Below are positions 12,485 to 25,395 of a stretch of DNA of 64,000 nt, one piece after another. Position numbers and translations under genes: made by a program. The stretch comes from Xestospongia bergquistia (lineage: Eukaryota > Porifera > Demospongiae > Haplosclerida > Petrosiidae): assembly GCA_963965975.1 (NCBI GenBank), contig OZ014419.1:2660201-2724200 (forward strand), read 5' to 3'. A model generated the notes under the pieces. That model searched no databases. It was not told where the DNA came from and saw only the letters and a list, made by a program, of their open reading frames with translations. Within the stretch, counting starts at the first letter, position 1. Each line of letters opens with the position of its first letter.

Positions 12485-12935
12485 CATGTACAGAACAAAA
12501 TCATATAAATGCTTGGGATTCTTGCATGTTCACTTGATTCTAGTGCTCTAGTAGTGCACGTGATATCTTAAGCTCATTCAATTAATACAAATTAATTTCT
12601 TATTATTTATAGATTTACTCAAATTATTTGTACCAAAATTGTGATAGAGATGAATCTCTGTAGAAGAGTAAAAATAATCTCCACCTACATTAAGGTACTT
12701 TTATGCATAAATGCAATAAATATATGTAATTCTTGGTTCATTATAAAATTAATAATTATGACAATTTTAATATTTTGAAATTTTACTATAATTATAGGTA
12801 TAGGACAGAACACAATCTTATAATTGCTTTGGATTCTTGCATGTTCACTTTATTCTAGTACTCTAGTAGTGCACATAGTATCTTAAGTTCATTCAATTAA
12901 TATATACAAACTAATTTCTTATTCATGCAAATATA
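12485..12935 (+). repeat. Tandem duplication carrying a relic of RasGEF exon 2
   Basis: About 12612-12694 plus following intron sequence to about 12790 match exon 2 and intron 2 of the RasGEF-like gene (13600-13780), including RRV(K/R)IISTYIK and the GTACTTTTAT donor. Two flanking copies of another segment (about 12487-12610 and 12793-12935, both with TTCTTGCATGTTCACTT) bracket it, so the region arose by two nested duplications. The relic lacks the first part of the exon. Confidence 0.8.
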
Positions 12936-13122
12936 GTCATTATTAATGATTAAAATTTTATTATTGCTTAGCACCGAAATCGCGCGGTGCTGTATCTACG
13001 AACGTTTCTATGGTGAACAAATGCCACTTTTCTGCAAATAGATGTGCCCAGAAAATATAGAAATTCATTAACTGGCTGTTCGTTTCTTAAGAAGACTTTT
13101 TATTAGTTCTGACTAACAAAAA

Positions 13123-14838
13123 ATGCCGAAGTTATTAAAAAGAGTAAAACGTTTCCTGAGATTGTTTTTATGCTGCGTAAAAATGCAAACTACTACTGAT
13201 GACAAGATACCTGGACAAGAAGAGCTAGACAGCTCACTAGTAAAGTCCTCCAAATTCTCTTCGCCTTCAACAGAACAAATCCTCAATCAATCTAAACCCG
13301 AAGAAAATCAACTGACCTTGAGGAGAAAACTGTCTCGAAGACTGAGTCGTATAGTTCATCCTCAGCCATCTCAGATCAATAAAGTCTATAAACTTGATCC
13401 TCGTCATTTAGCCGAAGAACTAACACTACAAGATGCTCAGATGTTTACGAGAATCAATCTATCTGAACTCAAAAATGGAGCATGGACAAAAAAAGACAAG
13501 GTATATATAAAATTGTTATATAGATTCTATATTTTATTTGTTGTTTGATTCCACTGTAGTACATTACATCTCCTAATGTGCTTGTTATGGTTCAGGAGTT
13601 CAATAGATTGGCTCAAATTATTTGCAATGAAATTGTGCTAGAGATAAATCTCCATAGAAGAGTGAGAATAATCTCCACCTACATTAAGGTACTTTTATAC
13701 ATAAATGCAATAAATATATGTAATTCTTGGTTCATTATAAAATTAATAATTATGACAATTTTAATATTTTGAAATTTTACTATATAGGTTCTTGAACATC
13801 TTCACAAACTAGGAAACTATTATTCTATGACAGCCATTACTGCTGCATTGAGTCATCACTCTGTATATAATCTCAGTGAGACTTGGAATCAAGTATCATC
13901 ACGAAGAAAAAAGTGAGGACATCTAATAAACAAGTCCATTAAATGTTCATAATATTCTATTTTTCTAATACAGCAAACTAGAAAAGTTCATGTATCAAAT
14001 ATGTGGAGTAAACTGTGATGATGAAATACGTCATCACTTAGTAGGAAACATACATAACAACATCCCTTGTATACCTTATCTTGGCTGGCTTTTGAATTAT
14101 ATCATCAGATCTGAAACAATTGATAAAATCATGTCATACGACAAAGATGCTGATTGCTATCGATTCTCAAAGGAGAAAATCACTTACAATTGGATTGGTA
14201 ATAAACATACATACAATCCAGTTCGTCCCATCTCACCTTCATTTATTTGGAACAGTCTCAACTCTGTGGTTGATCCTTTAAGTGGTATTCTAAACAGCAC
14301 CAAACCAATCCCTGAGTTTCCAGTGAGACTAGCTAATGGTGACCAACCTGGATGTAGTGGTTGGCAACTTATCAAAAATATTTATGATCCTAAAAAGGGT
14401 TCATTTGATTACCAACTCAAGTTAGTTGTTAAACATCTCTCAGAAAGAGTCATACTTTTCTGGGAGAGAATGAATGGTGAAATGGAAGAGAAAAGAAGCC
14501 AGAGAGCTATGATTAGCAAAGGAAAAAGCAAAGCTTCATCTAACACCAAAGGAAAAGGAAAAACTAAAGAAACAAAGAAAGAAACATGGACTACAAGACC
14601 TTCTAATTTTCAAGACTCTAATCAAGTTGATATAATGGATCCCACACTCAAAGAACACAGTCATAATTACAATAACAAGTCTATTGATATTGTACTAGAA
14701 TTGGTACAGGGATTTCAAAAAAATGCTTCATGGTATGTGCACCATCTAAGAAGTCATTCTGAAGTGCTTAAAGTTGTTAAGTCTGTACCATGGACAATGA
14801 ATGACAATGACTGTCTTTGTGAATCCATGCAATTTTAA
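13123..14838 (+). CDS. RasGEF (CDC25-homology) domain protein
   Basis: Four exons that join in frame: 13123-13500, 13560-13688, 13788-13912 and 13974-14838, giving 498 residues with canonical GT/AG introns of about 60-100 nt. The CDC25-type signature is clear: LDPRHLAEELTLQDAQMF, then SPNVLVMVQEFNRLAQ, RRVRIISTYIKVLEHLHKL, a SALSHHSV-like segment (AALSHHSVYNL) and PCIPYLG. This family loads GTP onto Ras-like GTPases at membranes. The N-terminus is basic with a Cys pair (RLFLCCVK), a possible lipidation or membrane site. I see no REM, PH or SH3 domain. After PCIPYLG the sequence no longer follows the family, and a Lys-rich segment (GKSKASSNTKGKGKTKETKK) follows, so the catalytic module may be incomplete. 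A polyadenylation signal lies 108 bp downstream. Confidence 0.8.
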
Positions 14839-14945
14839 CCTGCAAACTGACTCTTTGAATGTAACAGTCTTATAATATTGTAATTGACTTTTAAATTACT
14901 AAATTAGTTTGTTTGTTAATTAAGTGTAATATACATTATTTTAGT

Positions 14946-14951
14946 AATAAA
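14946..14951 (+). terminator. Polyadenylation signal of the RasGEF-like gene
   Basis: AATAAA 108 bp after the stop codon, the first such hexamer on this strand after the gene; the next feature is a minus-strand receptor relic. Confidence 0.55.
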
Positions 14952-14999
14952 ACTTAGTTTACATAATCGAGCAGTGATGTGTATATATATCTTCCAGAC

Positions 15000-15240
15000 A
15001 AAGTGGAATTAGGTGACACAGATTGGAGTGGTGAATAGTAGTAACCAAAACTGGTTATGTTTGGTGTGATGTAGAGATGATTGATATAGGAGCCATTAGG
15101 ATAACAATCTCCATTGTGCATTAATTAGATACCTAGAACATTTTCAATAAATGATTGATTACATTTCAAGCCACTTACCTGACAGTTACTAATAACTTCA
15201 CTGACACATAACTAGAAGATAGTAGCCAGTAGTAGTATTG
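15000..15240 (-). pseudogene. Orphan family F first-exon fragment, third copy
   Basis: Third copy of the orphan exon 1/exon 2 piece found at 993-1420 and 48579-49000. It is truncated on the 3' side and its signal-peptide exon hits TAG at the same codon position where the other two have TAA. It shows that the spacer plus receptor block was copied together. Confidence 0.65.
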
Positions 15241-15950
15241 TTAACATTGTCATACCATCAGAGCTAACAGAGTCTATCTATAGTTCAGCGCACACTGCCA
15301 ATCAGTACACACACATTGTTAAATATTAGTTAGATTATGATGAATACACACTTCAGTAATAATAATTAGTTACTGTTAACTACAATAATTTAATGTAGTC
15401 AATACTGTATATAATAGATTTTCTAAGCATTTACTTCATATCCATTGCACTTTTAAAGTTGACTCTTGAAACAGGCACTCTACTGTATTCTTCAAACAGG
15501 TACTCTACTGTATTCTTCAAGCAGATAGTACTATAATTAACTGAATATTATACAATTACTGTTATTGCTCTATTTTGTTAATGGATTCATTATGTGACAT
15601 TTCATTATCAGTATATACTACAAACACAAACATGAGCAGATCTTTTGTAAAACATTTATTATTTCTATTATTAATACAACTCACAATACTTCTGTAATTA
15701 TTATTGATATAATATGTATTGATATGCTAGACATGAATTGACATCAACATCTGAATATTGTAGCTGAATTTAATAGGTAGACAAAAATTTAATGGTTGAA
15801 TGCATTATGAATTAGTCCAAAAATTATTTTACAACAGCAGCAAAAAAAGACCAAAATTAAAGTCTGCTATAGACAGCAAAATATTCAATAAACTTCAAAA
15901 TAGAACTAACTACTATATTGCTGCTCTCCATGTATGTGTTTACTAAAATA

Positions 15951-18345
15951 TCATATACACTCATATACACTGGTATCTACTGATGGTTCACACTCATCAT
16001 AAACATTATCAGTTGGTTTAGACTGATGTAGACTGTAGGGCTCACAGACTTTCATTTCAATATCTTCATCAGGTCTATAGATAGACATATATCATGATCT
16101 TCTACACACCTTCGTCTCTAGTACATAGTGTTGGTTGAGGAGATATTGTTAACACAATGATTGTGGATGGTAGCATTTGACTAGAAATCACTGGAAAAAG
16201 TAAGAAATAGTATATTGATAACTTGAACTAAGCAACTTGTAACTTAATTAATGTTCAATTACCAAATTACTGTCACTAAAAATACCTGTTGTATGTAACT
16301 CAACTAGAGTTTGGTTACTGTCCATAATCCATAACCATTAACATGTACACCAAACAGATAACAGCTGTTACCTATCAGATCACTTATAGTCACATTTATA
16401 CTACTTGTATTAGTTTTTATTATTGGACTAAACTCATCACTATGAGAACAACTATCATTAGACTGATGAGTAGTGTACCCTATCTCATATGTGATAATAG
16501 GATAGTCTACAGGAATATAACTAGGTACACTCCATGAAATAACAGCCCATGTAGTAGACATCAAACTGGATAGTGTATTAACTTGACAGGGAACTGAGTA
16601 CAAACTATAATTATTGTTCACTAGAACTGACAATGTACTTACCAGTTCCAATATATACCTCTTCCAATAGAGTTCACACCAGCTATACTCATGTTATATA
16701 CATTACCAAATACTAGGTCATTCACAATGACATATCTCTCACTACTGGTCAGGTTGTATGTGATACTATTGTTACTAATGATCACAATATACTCAATGAT
16801 TCTACCATTACATAGATGACAATCAACCTCTTCCCATCTGATCTTTTTTGATATCTTGTTTAATGGAAAATCCATAATTGATGTAGGTGGATCTGTGGAT
16901 TATTGTCAACATTAAACAGCCATATTATCATGTAAATTACTTGATGTTGGTTCTGTTTCACCTAATATCATCACTGGACTAGACTCTCCTAGTATATTAC
17001 CAGCTCTCACTGTGATGGTATAGTTTATACCACTGAACAATTCTTTTAATTTATAATTGAATATTGTAGTGGATTGATGTGGAGTAACAGAGACCAACGT
17101 CACATTTACTGATTATATATAACTCAGGACAAGATGGAATATAGGAAATGTTGTAGTATGTTACATAGTTACCATCATCACTACTGGGACTAGTCCAATT
17201 CACTCTAATAGTAGTGGTTGAGATATCACTCACTGACAGATTAGTTACTGGTGTAGGAACTAGATAATTAAATAAAGTCACATTGTGTTTATACTAATTT
17301 CAACTCACCATCAAATCTTAACAATCTTTGTCTACTATTAATTAAAGGAAGATCTTTATATGAATGCACAATGAACTCATAATATCTACTCAATGTTAGT
17401 TCATTAATTATAACTTTATTTTCTGTAGTAGATAATATCTTGTTGGTATCTATTCCAGTAGTAGAGTTAATGACAATCACATATCCAGTAGTCTCTGATG
17501 ACATAGTCCAGTTGACTTTGATACTACTCTCATTTAAAATATATATCATCACATTAGATGGAGGACCAATGGGAACTAGAAAAGGGTAAACCTAGTTAAG
17601 ATGAATAACTAAATTTCACATACCTTGTAATATCACAGTGTCATTGTAGTTCACTCCTTTATACATTGCTATACAGGTAACATTAACTGACACTCCCAGT
17701 GGATCAGGATATACCAGTAGTGTGTTGTTGTATATGAGGAGATCAGAATCAATTAATGTATACATTGAGTTGGACTTCATCACTCCATTCACTAACCAGT
17801 AAACATCAGTAGTAATATTGAAAGTAGTTGTGATACAATCAATATGATATTGAGTGTTTTGAAGTTGAGTAATGGATGAGACAAATGTCCAATTGATTAA
17901 TGAAAATACTAAAGAAAATTAATTTATAATGACCAATATTTGATGGATTATTAGAATACCTGATGTTTGTACACTAATTACATTACTAGCAGATCCTAGT
18001 ATATCTTGATATGCTCTGACTGTGATGTTATAAATTGTTGCTAGTATTAGTCCTTTCAGTGTCATCTCATTCTGACTACCTCCCTTTACCTGTTGTGTCA
18101 CAGTGTGTGTGTCATTAGTGACATTGACTACATCTTCATCAACATCAGATGGAACAGGTGTCCAACTGACTGTGATAGTGGTAGCTGTCTTCTTGACCAG
18201 AGTAGGAGAGGGAGTGAATCCTGGAGCTGAGAGGATTACATATGACATCATGTAACTATAGTAGTAAAAGTACTTACCAGTTACTGTAAGATAACGATTT
18301 CTTATAATGTCTGCACCTTCTGCATAACACCTATATACATGATCA
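15951..18345 (-). pseudogene. Ig/FN3 receptor pseudogene G
   Basis: Copy of the family F gene from the first FN3 domain to the tail. FN3 exons at about 17960-18235, 17305-17550, 16940-17265, 16665-16860 and 16310-16620 and an Ig-like exon at about 17625-17910 are recognisable. Lesions: an insertion near 17110 shifts frame in the third FN3; about 23 bp are lost at the end of the fourth (near 16655); a TAG ends the fifth (near 16305). The helix exon and the exon before the tail are deleted, so the tail exon (15951-16075) follows almost directly on the stalk exon near 16085. The N-terminal exons are missing and the 5' side is joined to family S sequence near 18370. Confidence 0.8.
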
Positions 18346-18375
18346 CCATTATTGTTAGACTGACTAATGATCTTC

Positions 18376-18960
18376 TCATAATGATATAATATTAAATATA
18401 TTTATTCTGTCCATGACTCTTACTGAAATCTCAAGTTCAACTGAATCTTGTCCAATTATTATTGTACGATGGACCACATTAGTTATATCATTAAAAATAG
18501 GATCTTTTTTGAGAGTAAGTCCGAACTCAGACTGACTACTGTCTGGTGAAGCAAATTGATCTAGTATCAATGTATAAGTCACTGTAGTATCAATGGCACT
18601 AGTCATATTAACTCCACTAATAGGAGGAGCTCTACATTGTAGTTTAGTACTACTAACATTAACACATTGCTATAAAAGAGAGAGAAATAAGATGATTACA
18701 TCACTGACTGAATAATAGGGGTCAGGAATCGCAACTGGGTACTACTGACATAGGTTGAGGTGCTGTAGTATTTATAGTTACATTGCTTATTATAGTATTA
18801 CTGTTATTAGGAGCAATACTAGATATTATTCTCTTCCCAGGCACATACAGATCTGGGTTAGAGGTGCATGTCCTATTGCCGAGGGTAACGGAGATGATAT
18901 CTGAGGACTGGATTCCCAAATTATTACCATATTGTTACTATCTTATTAGTACATATACTC
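18376..18960 (-). pseudogene. Chimeric scrap of family S IPT exons
   Basis: Two pieces of the Sema-PSI-IPT receptors in wrong juxtaposition. 18376-18700 matches the IPT-type exon of gene A at about 57349-57615 (VVHRTIIIGQDSVELEIS). 18716-18950 matches part of the large PSI-IPT exon (TCTSNPDLYVPGKRI). The connection skips several exons, and the second piece lacks its PSI half and most of its upstream IPT. It lies between pseudogene G and the 3' end of gene D. Confidence 0.75.
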
Positions 18961-19164
18961 ATCTCACTACACGTATTACTATCACACCAACTAGTGTATA
19001 AAAGACAGTTATGTTAATATTCTTTAAAATATTGTAATACATAACAACAAAGAAATAGACATGTCTATTAAAACTATAATATGTTGCCATATTAACTACT
19101 AACAAGATAAAAAACAGTATATCATCTAATGTCTTATATATAGTCATCATCATCATCATCATTA

Positions 19165-22100
19165 TCAGTTAACTGTTATTGGTAGTCTATCTGGTGGTAG
19201 AGGAGGAGGTTCAGTGTTAGTATCTGGTCCAATAGAGTAACGTGACTCCTCATATGTATGTATATCACTAGTTGTGATATGGGCTGGGTTGAATTGAGAA
19301 GGGACATCACTAGTACTGTCCTGATACACTATGTTAGGATTTATTTTAACTATTTCATTTCCTCCAATATCACTATGATAAAAGAATTAACTTGATAATA
19401 AATTTTACATTATCTTACTTTGCTGAGTTATTCCTTTTTCTTCTTAATTTATTTTTAAACCACAATATCACTATAACAATAACAACTATTAATAAATCTA
19501 TAACAATTATTATTACTGCTCCAATAATACCACCAATTACTGCACCACTAAGTGAAGAACTATCTTCTTGTCTATCATAATTAAGAGTCCAATTGATAAT
19601 ATCAGTAGAATTAATGGGAAATATTAAATAACTACCAACTTGAACCTAAACATTAAGTGGAAATGAACAATAGGAAATATGAGATATATATACTTACAGT
19701 AACATTTATAACTGTATCCTGATATTTAACTGGTGGTATACATGCTATGATCTGAGACATATATCACTTGATATCAATACATATTACATCATTCATACTT
19801 TATTTGATAGAGACTCAATTCTACATTCCTCAGAACCAACTTTCACACTTAATTCTAAACTAATCACAGATTGAATATTACTGCCCTGTAAACAAATGTG
19901 ATAAATTATATAACTACATTAAGTGGAGACACTGACTCTTATCCTAATAGTCTGTGAACTATCTCCTAAATTAACATTACGATCATTAGAATCAATTCCA
20001 TTGAAAGTAGGATTTGGTTTGAGAGTAAGTCTGAATTCACATTGACTACTGTCTGGTGAAATACCTCCATCTAATATCAATGTGTAAGTCACTGTAGTAT
20101 CAATGGCACTAGTGATATTAACTCCATTAATAGGAGGAGCTATACATTGTAGTTTAGTACTATTAACATTAACACATTGCTATAAGAGAGAAAAGTCAGG
20201 TGATTACATTAAACTAATATATCGGTCATACCTCAGTGGTAGTAGGAAATCTAGAGTCAGTGATATGGATTATAGGAGACTGGATTATATCTACATTAGT
20301 ACCAGTAAAGTTCAACTTGATGCCTCCACTATATAACAGACAACACATCACTTAGTCTCATAATGTACTCTACTTACGCTGGTATAGTTATTTGAGGAGT
20401 CAGTGAACTAAATGTGGGATCTGGTTTATAAAGATATGTCACTGTTGAATTACTAAACTCTGCTTCATTTACTGACACTATTATAGTCCTGGTACAATTA
20501 ACAGAAGAAACATTAGCTGAAGTACATTGGATTTGACTTGAATTAATGTTCCTGAGAAGAGAACCAATCTTATATGATACTAGTGTGTACTATAATAAGT
20601 CATTAACACTTACATAATATTGCACTCAATATCAGGACAGTGACTTCTCTTCTTCTTCCTCTTATTTGATGAGGACTCTCTCATGATTACTTTGGTCTCT
20701 TCTTTGTTACCAATGTCCAAGTTAGTTCCTTCTACTCTCACTATAGTACCTCCACTAACTGGACCAAATGTAGGACTCACTGACTGAATAATAGGGGTCA
20801 GGAATTGGAAGTGGGTACTACTGACAGCTGTCTTAGGTTGAGGTGCAGTAGTATTCACTGTCACAGTTATAGTTACATTGCTTGTTACAGTATTACTGTC
20901 ATTAGGAGTAATATTACATACTATTCTCTTCCCAGGTACATACAGATCTGGGTTTGAGGTACATGTCCAAATGCCAAGGGTAACAGAGAGGATCTCTGAG
21001 GACTGGGTACCCAAATTACTACCATATATTGTTACACGAGTTCTTCCTTGAGGTGGACCACTTGTAGGAGTAAAGTTAGTGATGACAGAATTAGGACAGT
21101 CTCCACTCATTGTGACTATATTATTAGTACATACACTCCTCTCATTACACATATTACTATCACACCAACTACAGTTAAATCCAGTGTTAATGTTCAGAGC
21201 TAGACATGAAGAACAACCATTAGCCAGTGTAGGACAATTGTATAGGACCACTATATATAAGACAGAATACTCAGTAGTTTACTTTATATATTAGACTTAC
21301 CATTAATAGTGTTTCCAGTAGTAGTCTCTATATCATAGGATTTGGTATTAGAGATCTGTCTGAAAATGAAAGGATTGGTCTGAGTCTGAGTATGACCTCC
21401 ACTAAATGACAACTGTAATAATATAATGACATATCTTCTATTAATACAATATATTTACCTCCTGACCACTGGGTATATTACATGTAATAATATTGTCACT
21501 AGTTTGTATACCAGTTCTAATCATGTTACCAAATAAACATTGGTATGTTATACCACTAGTCTGAATGGAGAGAGAGAGAGAGAGACAAATAGACACAGAG
21601 AGAGAGAGAGAGAAGAAACCAATTAACCTAAATGTTTTTTTATAAATCATATTCTCTTTCTAACATAACACGATGGATGTTTTCAGTGTGTTCAGTGAGT
21701 GTACTTATGACTAATACCTTTCCACTATATATGAGGCCTTAAAATACATCTATTTCTGTATCCAACTAGAATAACAGGATGCATCTGTCTATATTATTAA
21801 AGCTTAATTCCTGGTCTTCTCACAACAATTATATATCTCTCCCATTAACCTATCAAACATTTGTAGCATATGTGTTTTTTATACCTTTAGATTGCTTTCT
21901 CATCATACACATAATTATGATATTACTTACCATAGTATTAAGAGTTCTTAATTGTAGGTTCTTACTCACACCACCTGGTTGACTATAGCTATCACCATAT
22001 AAGGGAGGTTGTAGGAGAGGACAGAAATTAGTGGAATTCTTCTCACCAATTATCTGTGATAAAATGTACCAGTAATAATTATACTTTTATATTATAGGGT

Positions 22101-24550
22101 CTTACTCTTATCCAGTTATCACCTCCTCCAGTACAAGTAGAGTTATCTCCAGTACATGTAAAGTCTAACTGGCACCATCCACATATACCATCTGTTGAGA
22201 CACAAGAACTACATCTGAAATGAAAAGAGTTGAGAAATATTAGCAAAAAGCTCACATAACCTATCTGACCAAATAGTGTTTATTTTACATATAAAATAAT
22301 TCATCTAAAAAGCACTATAAACGCTATAGTCTTTAGGTGTGAGTGACTACTAGTCAGTTAGTATATTAATTAATTATATCCATTCTTTCCATTGCTCTAA
22401 TTATTGTAAACCATAACTCACATATGTGTGAGTAACAATTATTGTAACCATACCAAGTTAGGATAAATAATACATTAAACTCACACATGTATGAGGAACA
22501 AAATGTATACATGTCTATAAAAATCAAAAGTTAATTTTGTTTGTTATTGTTTATTAAAGGAACACATAACTGTATTACAGATTTACTTTGTAGGAACAGA
22601 ACAGTTATAGAAGATATAATGGTCAGTATGTATGAAGAACTTCACTCCAGTATGATTACTGTAGATACTAAAGGTAGTAACTAAAAGAGGAACATTAAAA
22701 GATAGTTAGTAATCAATGATATACTTTACCTAGTTGTATATCAGTGACTTGAGATATGACATTATCTACTTGACAAATGGCACTACTACCATTTACTTGT
22801 AATGGAATCAGTATTTCAATATTTAGAGATGTGTTATATAATACACAGAAATACTCCTCTCCTGATAACTTAAGAGGAGGACCAGCAGGAAAGAATATTA
22901 TCTTGATCTAAAGAGTAAGACCTTTTAAGAAAGAAATCTCAATATAACATAATACCTGGTATGATATTGATTCTAACTCCAGTACAAATTGAGGTGGATC
23001 AAGAGCGACAGTACTAATACAACTATCACTATTCCCTTGAGTCAAAAATCGTCCTGATACATCACTGTCCTGACAGAAGGATCTACGAGAACATTTACCA
23101 TCGACTACACACCAACCACACAGTGGATTACCCAGACTAACACACATAATACAACTAGTAGCACTAGTACACTCCTCTATCTTTAAACCAATTACCTATC
23201 AACAAACATATGTTATATAGTACAATATATATATACTAGTACTTACATCAGTAGTTCCATTAATACCATATATATAGTCTGAACTTTCTGACCAGGTAAG
23301 ACTAGTTATTGAACTAGATAACTCAACCTTAGTAATAAGACTAAGGTTTCCATTATTCCACAAATACTGTAGAACAAATTAACACATCAACTAGAGTATA
23401 GTATATCTCTCTGACCTTGTTAATATAGTGTTTGTTACTAGTAGAAAATGAAATATAAATGAAGTTGAGATTATCTATAGTCAGTCCAAGAATAGATGTT
23501 AGTCCATTACTTATTGTAGTGTTACTAATAATATTGGTAGACGAAAGAACACCAGTAGCACCTACTGCTGGGTAAGTACCAATAATATCACACTATAAAA
23601 GAAAGAACAATTAAATACGTTAAATATGTCATAATTTAGCTTACCATAGTACCAGATAATCCTGAACAAGACTGGGTCCCCCACTGAATGTTACTATTAC
23701 CACTATTACCTACTACACAGGACTGATAGGCATTGTCCATTCTGGAGTTAATAACTGTAAGATTATAGGAACAGACTCTACTAGGTGAACCTTGTGGTGT
23801 TATTGCTATCAGTAATGTCTCTCCATTTAACACTGATACACCTTTGATAGTGGGAGCAAAGAAACTATTTCCATCACAACCTAATACCACTTCATATTGA
23901 TTATTGAAATCACTGTTACCACTGTCAGCAGTACTGTTACATACTCTAACAATACGAAGTTCATGATTACCACTAGTTGTGTCTAGTACTATATAGTAAA
24001 CATATCCAAACTGGTAGAAACCATCATAAAATTCTCGATTACCACCTGATTGATAAGCAATTTCTTGTAATGATCTTGATATTGAACTACCAGCAAACTC
24101 ATATTGACAAAAATAGATTCGATTAGAATTATCAACAAAACTTCCAGTGTAGACACTTTCTCCTCCACTAACAGGAGCAGTGAACACAACAATTTTATCA
24201 TTGGCTTCAACACCAGGGAGTATATTAGAGACAGCTCTGTTAATAACACTGAGATCTGATCCATTAAGAGCTGAACAAGAGCCATTAGTATAACACACTA
24301 CCAACCATTGACCATCCTGTGTAGCAGCTAACCTCAGTATTTGATTGCAAAATGATGTCTGTTGTTGTTGTTGTAGATCAGATGATAGTTGGTAGACAGT
24401 ACTACCAGTAGTAGCAAACACTCTATCTCCACCAACAGCTAAAGAGCTAACACTATCAGATAAAGTGAAAGAAGAAGACTGAGTTCCAGCACTTATTAAC
24501 AAATGGAGTATCAGCAAAAGAGAGAGAACACTCATTTTTGTCTTATTCAC
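19165..24550 (-). CDS. Sema-PSI-IPT receptor gene D with altered helix and tail
   Basis: Signal peptide MSVLSLLLILHLLISAG, Sema (first exon about 23640-24550, continuing to about 23260), PSI (GNPLCGWCVVDGKCSRRSFC), linker, second PSI (GICGWCQLDFTC, about 22110-22215), IPT exons, and the large exon at about 20610-21251 with a third Cys-rich motif (CSSCLALNINTGFNCSWC) and two IPTs. More IPT exons follow, then one helix and a tail. Family members with Sema-PSI-IPT ectodomains (plexins, MET) signal through RasGAP or kinase domains; none is present here. All exons I checked are open. Compared with its paralogues, the helix has Asp in place of Val (about 19496-19498), the tail has NPAH instead of NPAY and YEESRYS instead of YEELPYS, and it stops at ITVN before the DDDDYI end. 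Probably membrane-bound with changed signalling. Confidence 0.8.
21560..21615. repeat. GA-rich microsatellite in an intron of gene D
   Basis: GAGAGA tracts next to the acceptor of the exon encoding TSGITYQCLFGNM. The equivalent intron is also GA-rich in genes C and A, with very different lengths. Confidence 0.8.
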
Positions 24551-25395
24551 GATGTATAGAAAAGATCAGCAACTGATATAAACCACTTCATTCCCTAGTC
24601 TAACCCACCCCCCCTTCCTCAAATATGCCCTAGAGGATATTATTATAATATTCCCTGGCTTTTTGTTTCCTTAATTTGGATCTAGAGCCAGTAGTAGATA
24701 TGTAAGACTATCACAATCAACATTTTTAACATCAAAAAGTTAGAAAACATTAAAAAGTTAATACAAAGGATATCAACAAATTTTAAAAAAAGGTAGTATT
24801 GAATTTATAGTAATTAAAAAATGATTAAGTTAATAAAGATAAATTAATTCATATGTTTTTTACATGTCTTTTTAATAAATAGAGTAATGTACTTGATTTT
24901 AATATAAAAGTGTCATAGAATATTTCATAGAGAGGATACAAAAGAAACAAAGAATTTTAAGGATGAGATATATAAAAAGGAACAGACAATATCAAGAAGT
25001 CAATTGATGACAAATTTTAATTTCATAATTATATTTAAAAAACATGTCTCAGTCCATTAATTATAAACAAGATAACAGACATGTACTACTACATACATGT
25101 AATAAAAATTAACATCAAATAAAGACTCTTATTATAATTAGTCATCTTATACATCATGATATAGTACTGGATACCTTGTATATATAGAAATGATCACTTT
25201 ATTTATCTTTTACAGTCTTAGAAGCCTTCACTATTGTTATATATTTTCATAAATTGTATATAAAGACAGTTATGTAAATATTCTTTAAAATATTGTAATA
25301 CATAACAACAAAGTAATAGACATATTTATTAACACTATAATATGTTGTCATGAGTAACAACTAACAAGATAAAAAACAGTATATCATCTAATGAC

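Noticed and set aside
18783-19001. Plus-strand frames over the IPT exons (also 27136-27456 and 34431-34625)
   Set aside because: Antisense shadows of conserved minus-strand exons; they recur in each paralogue only because the exon does.
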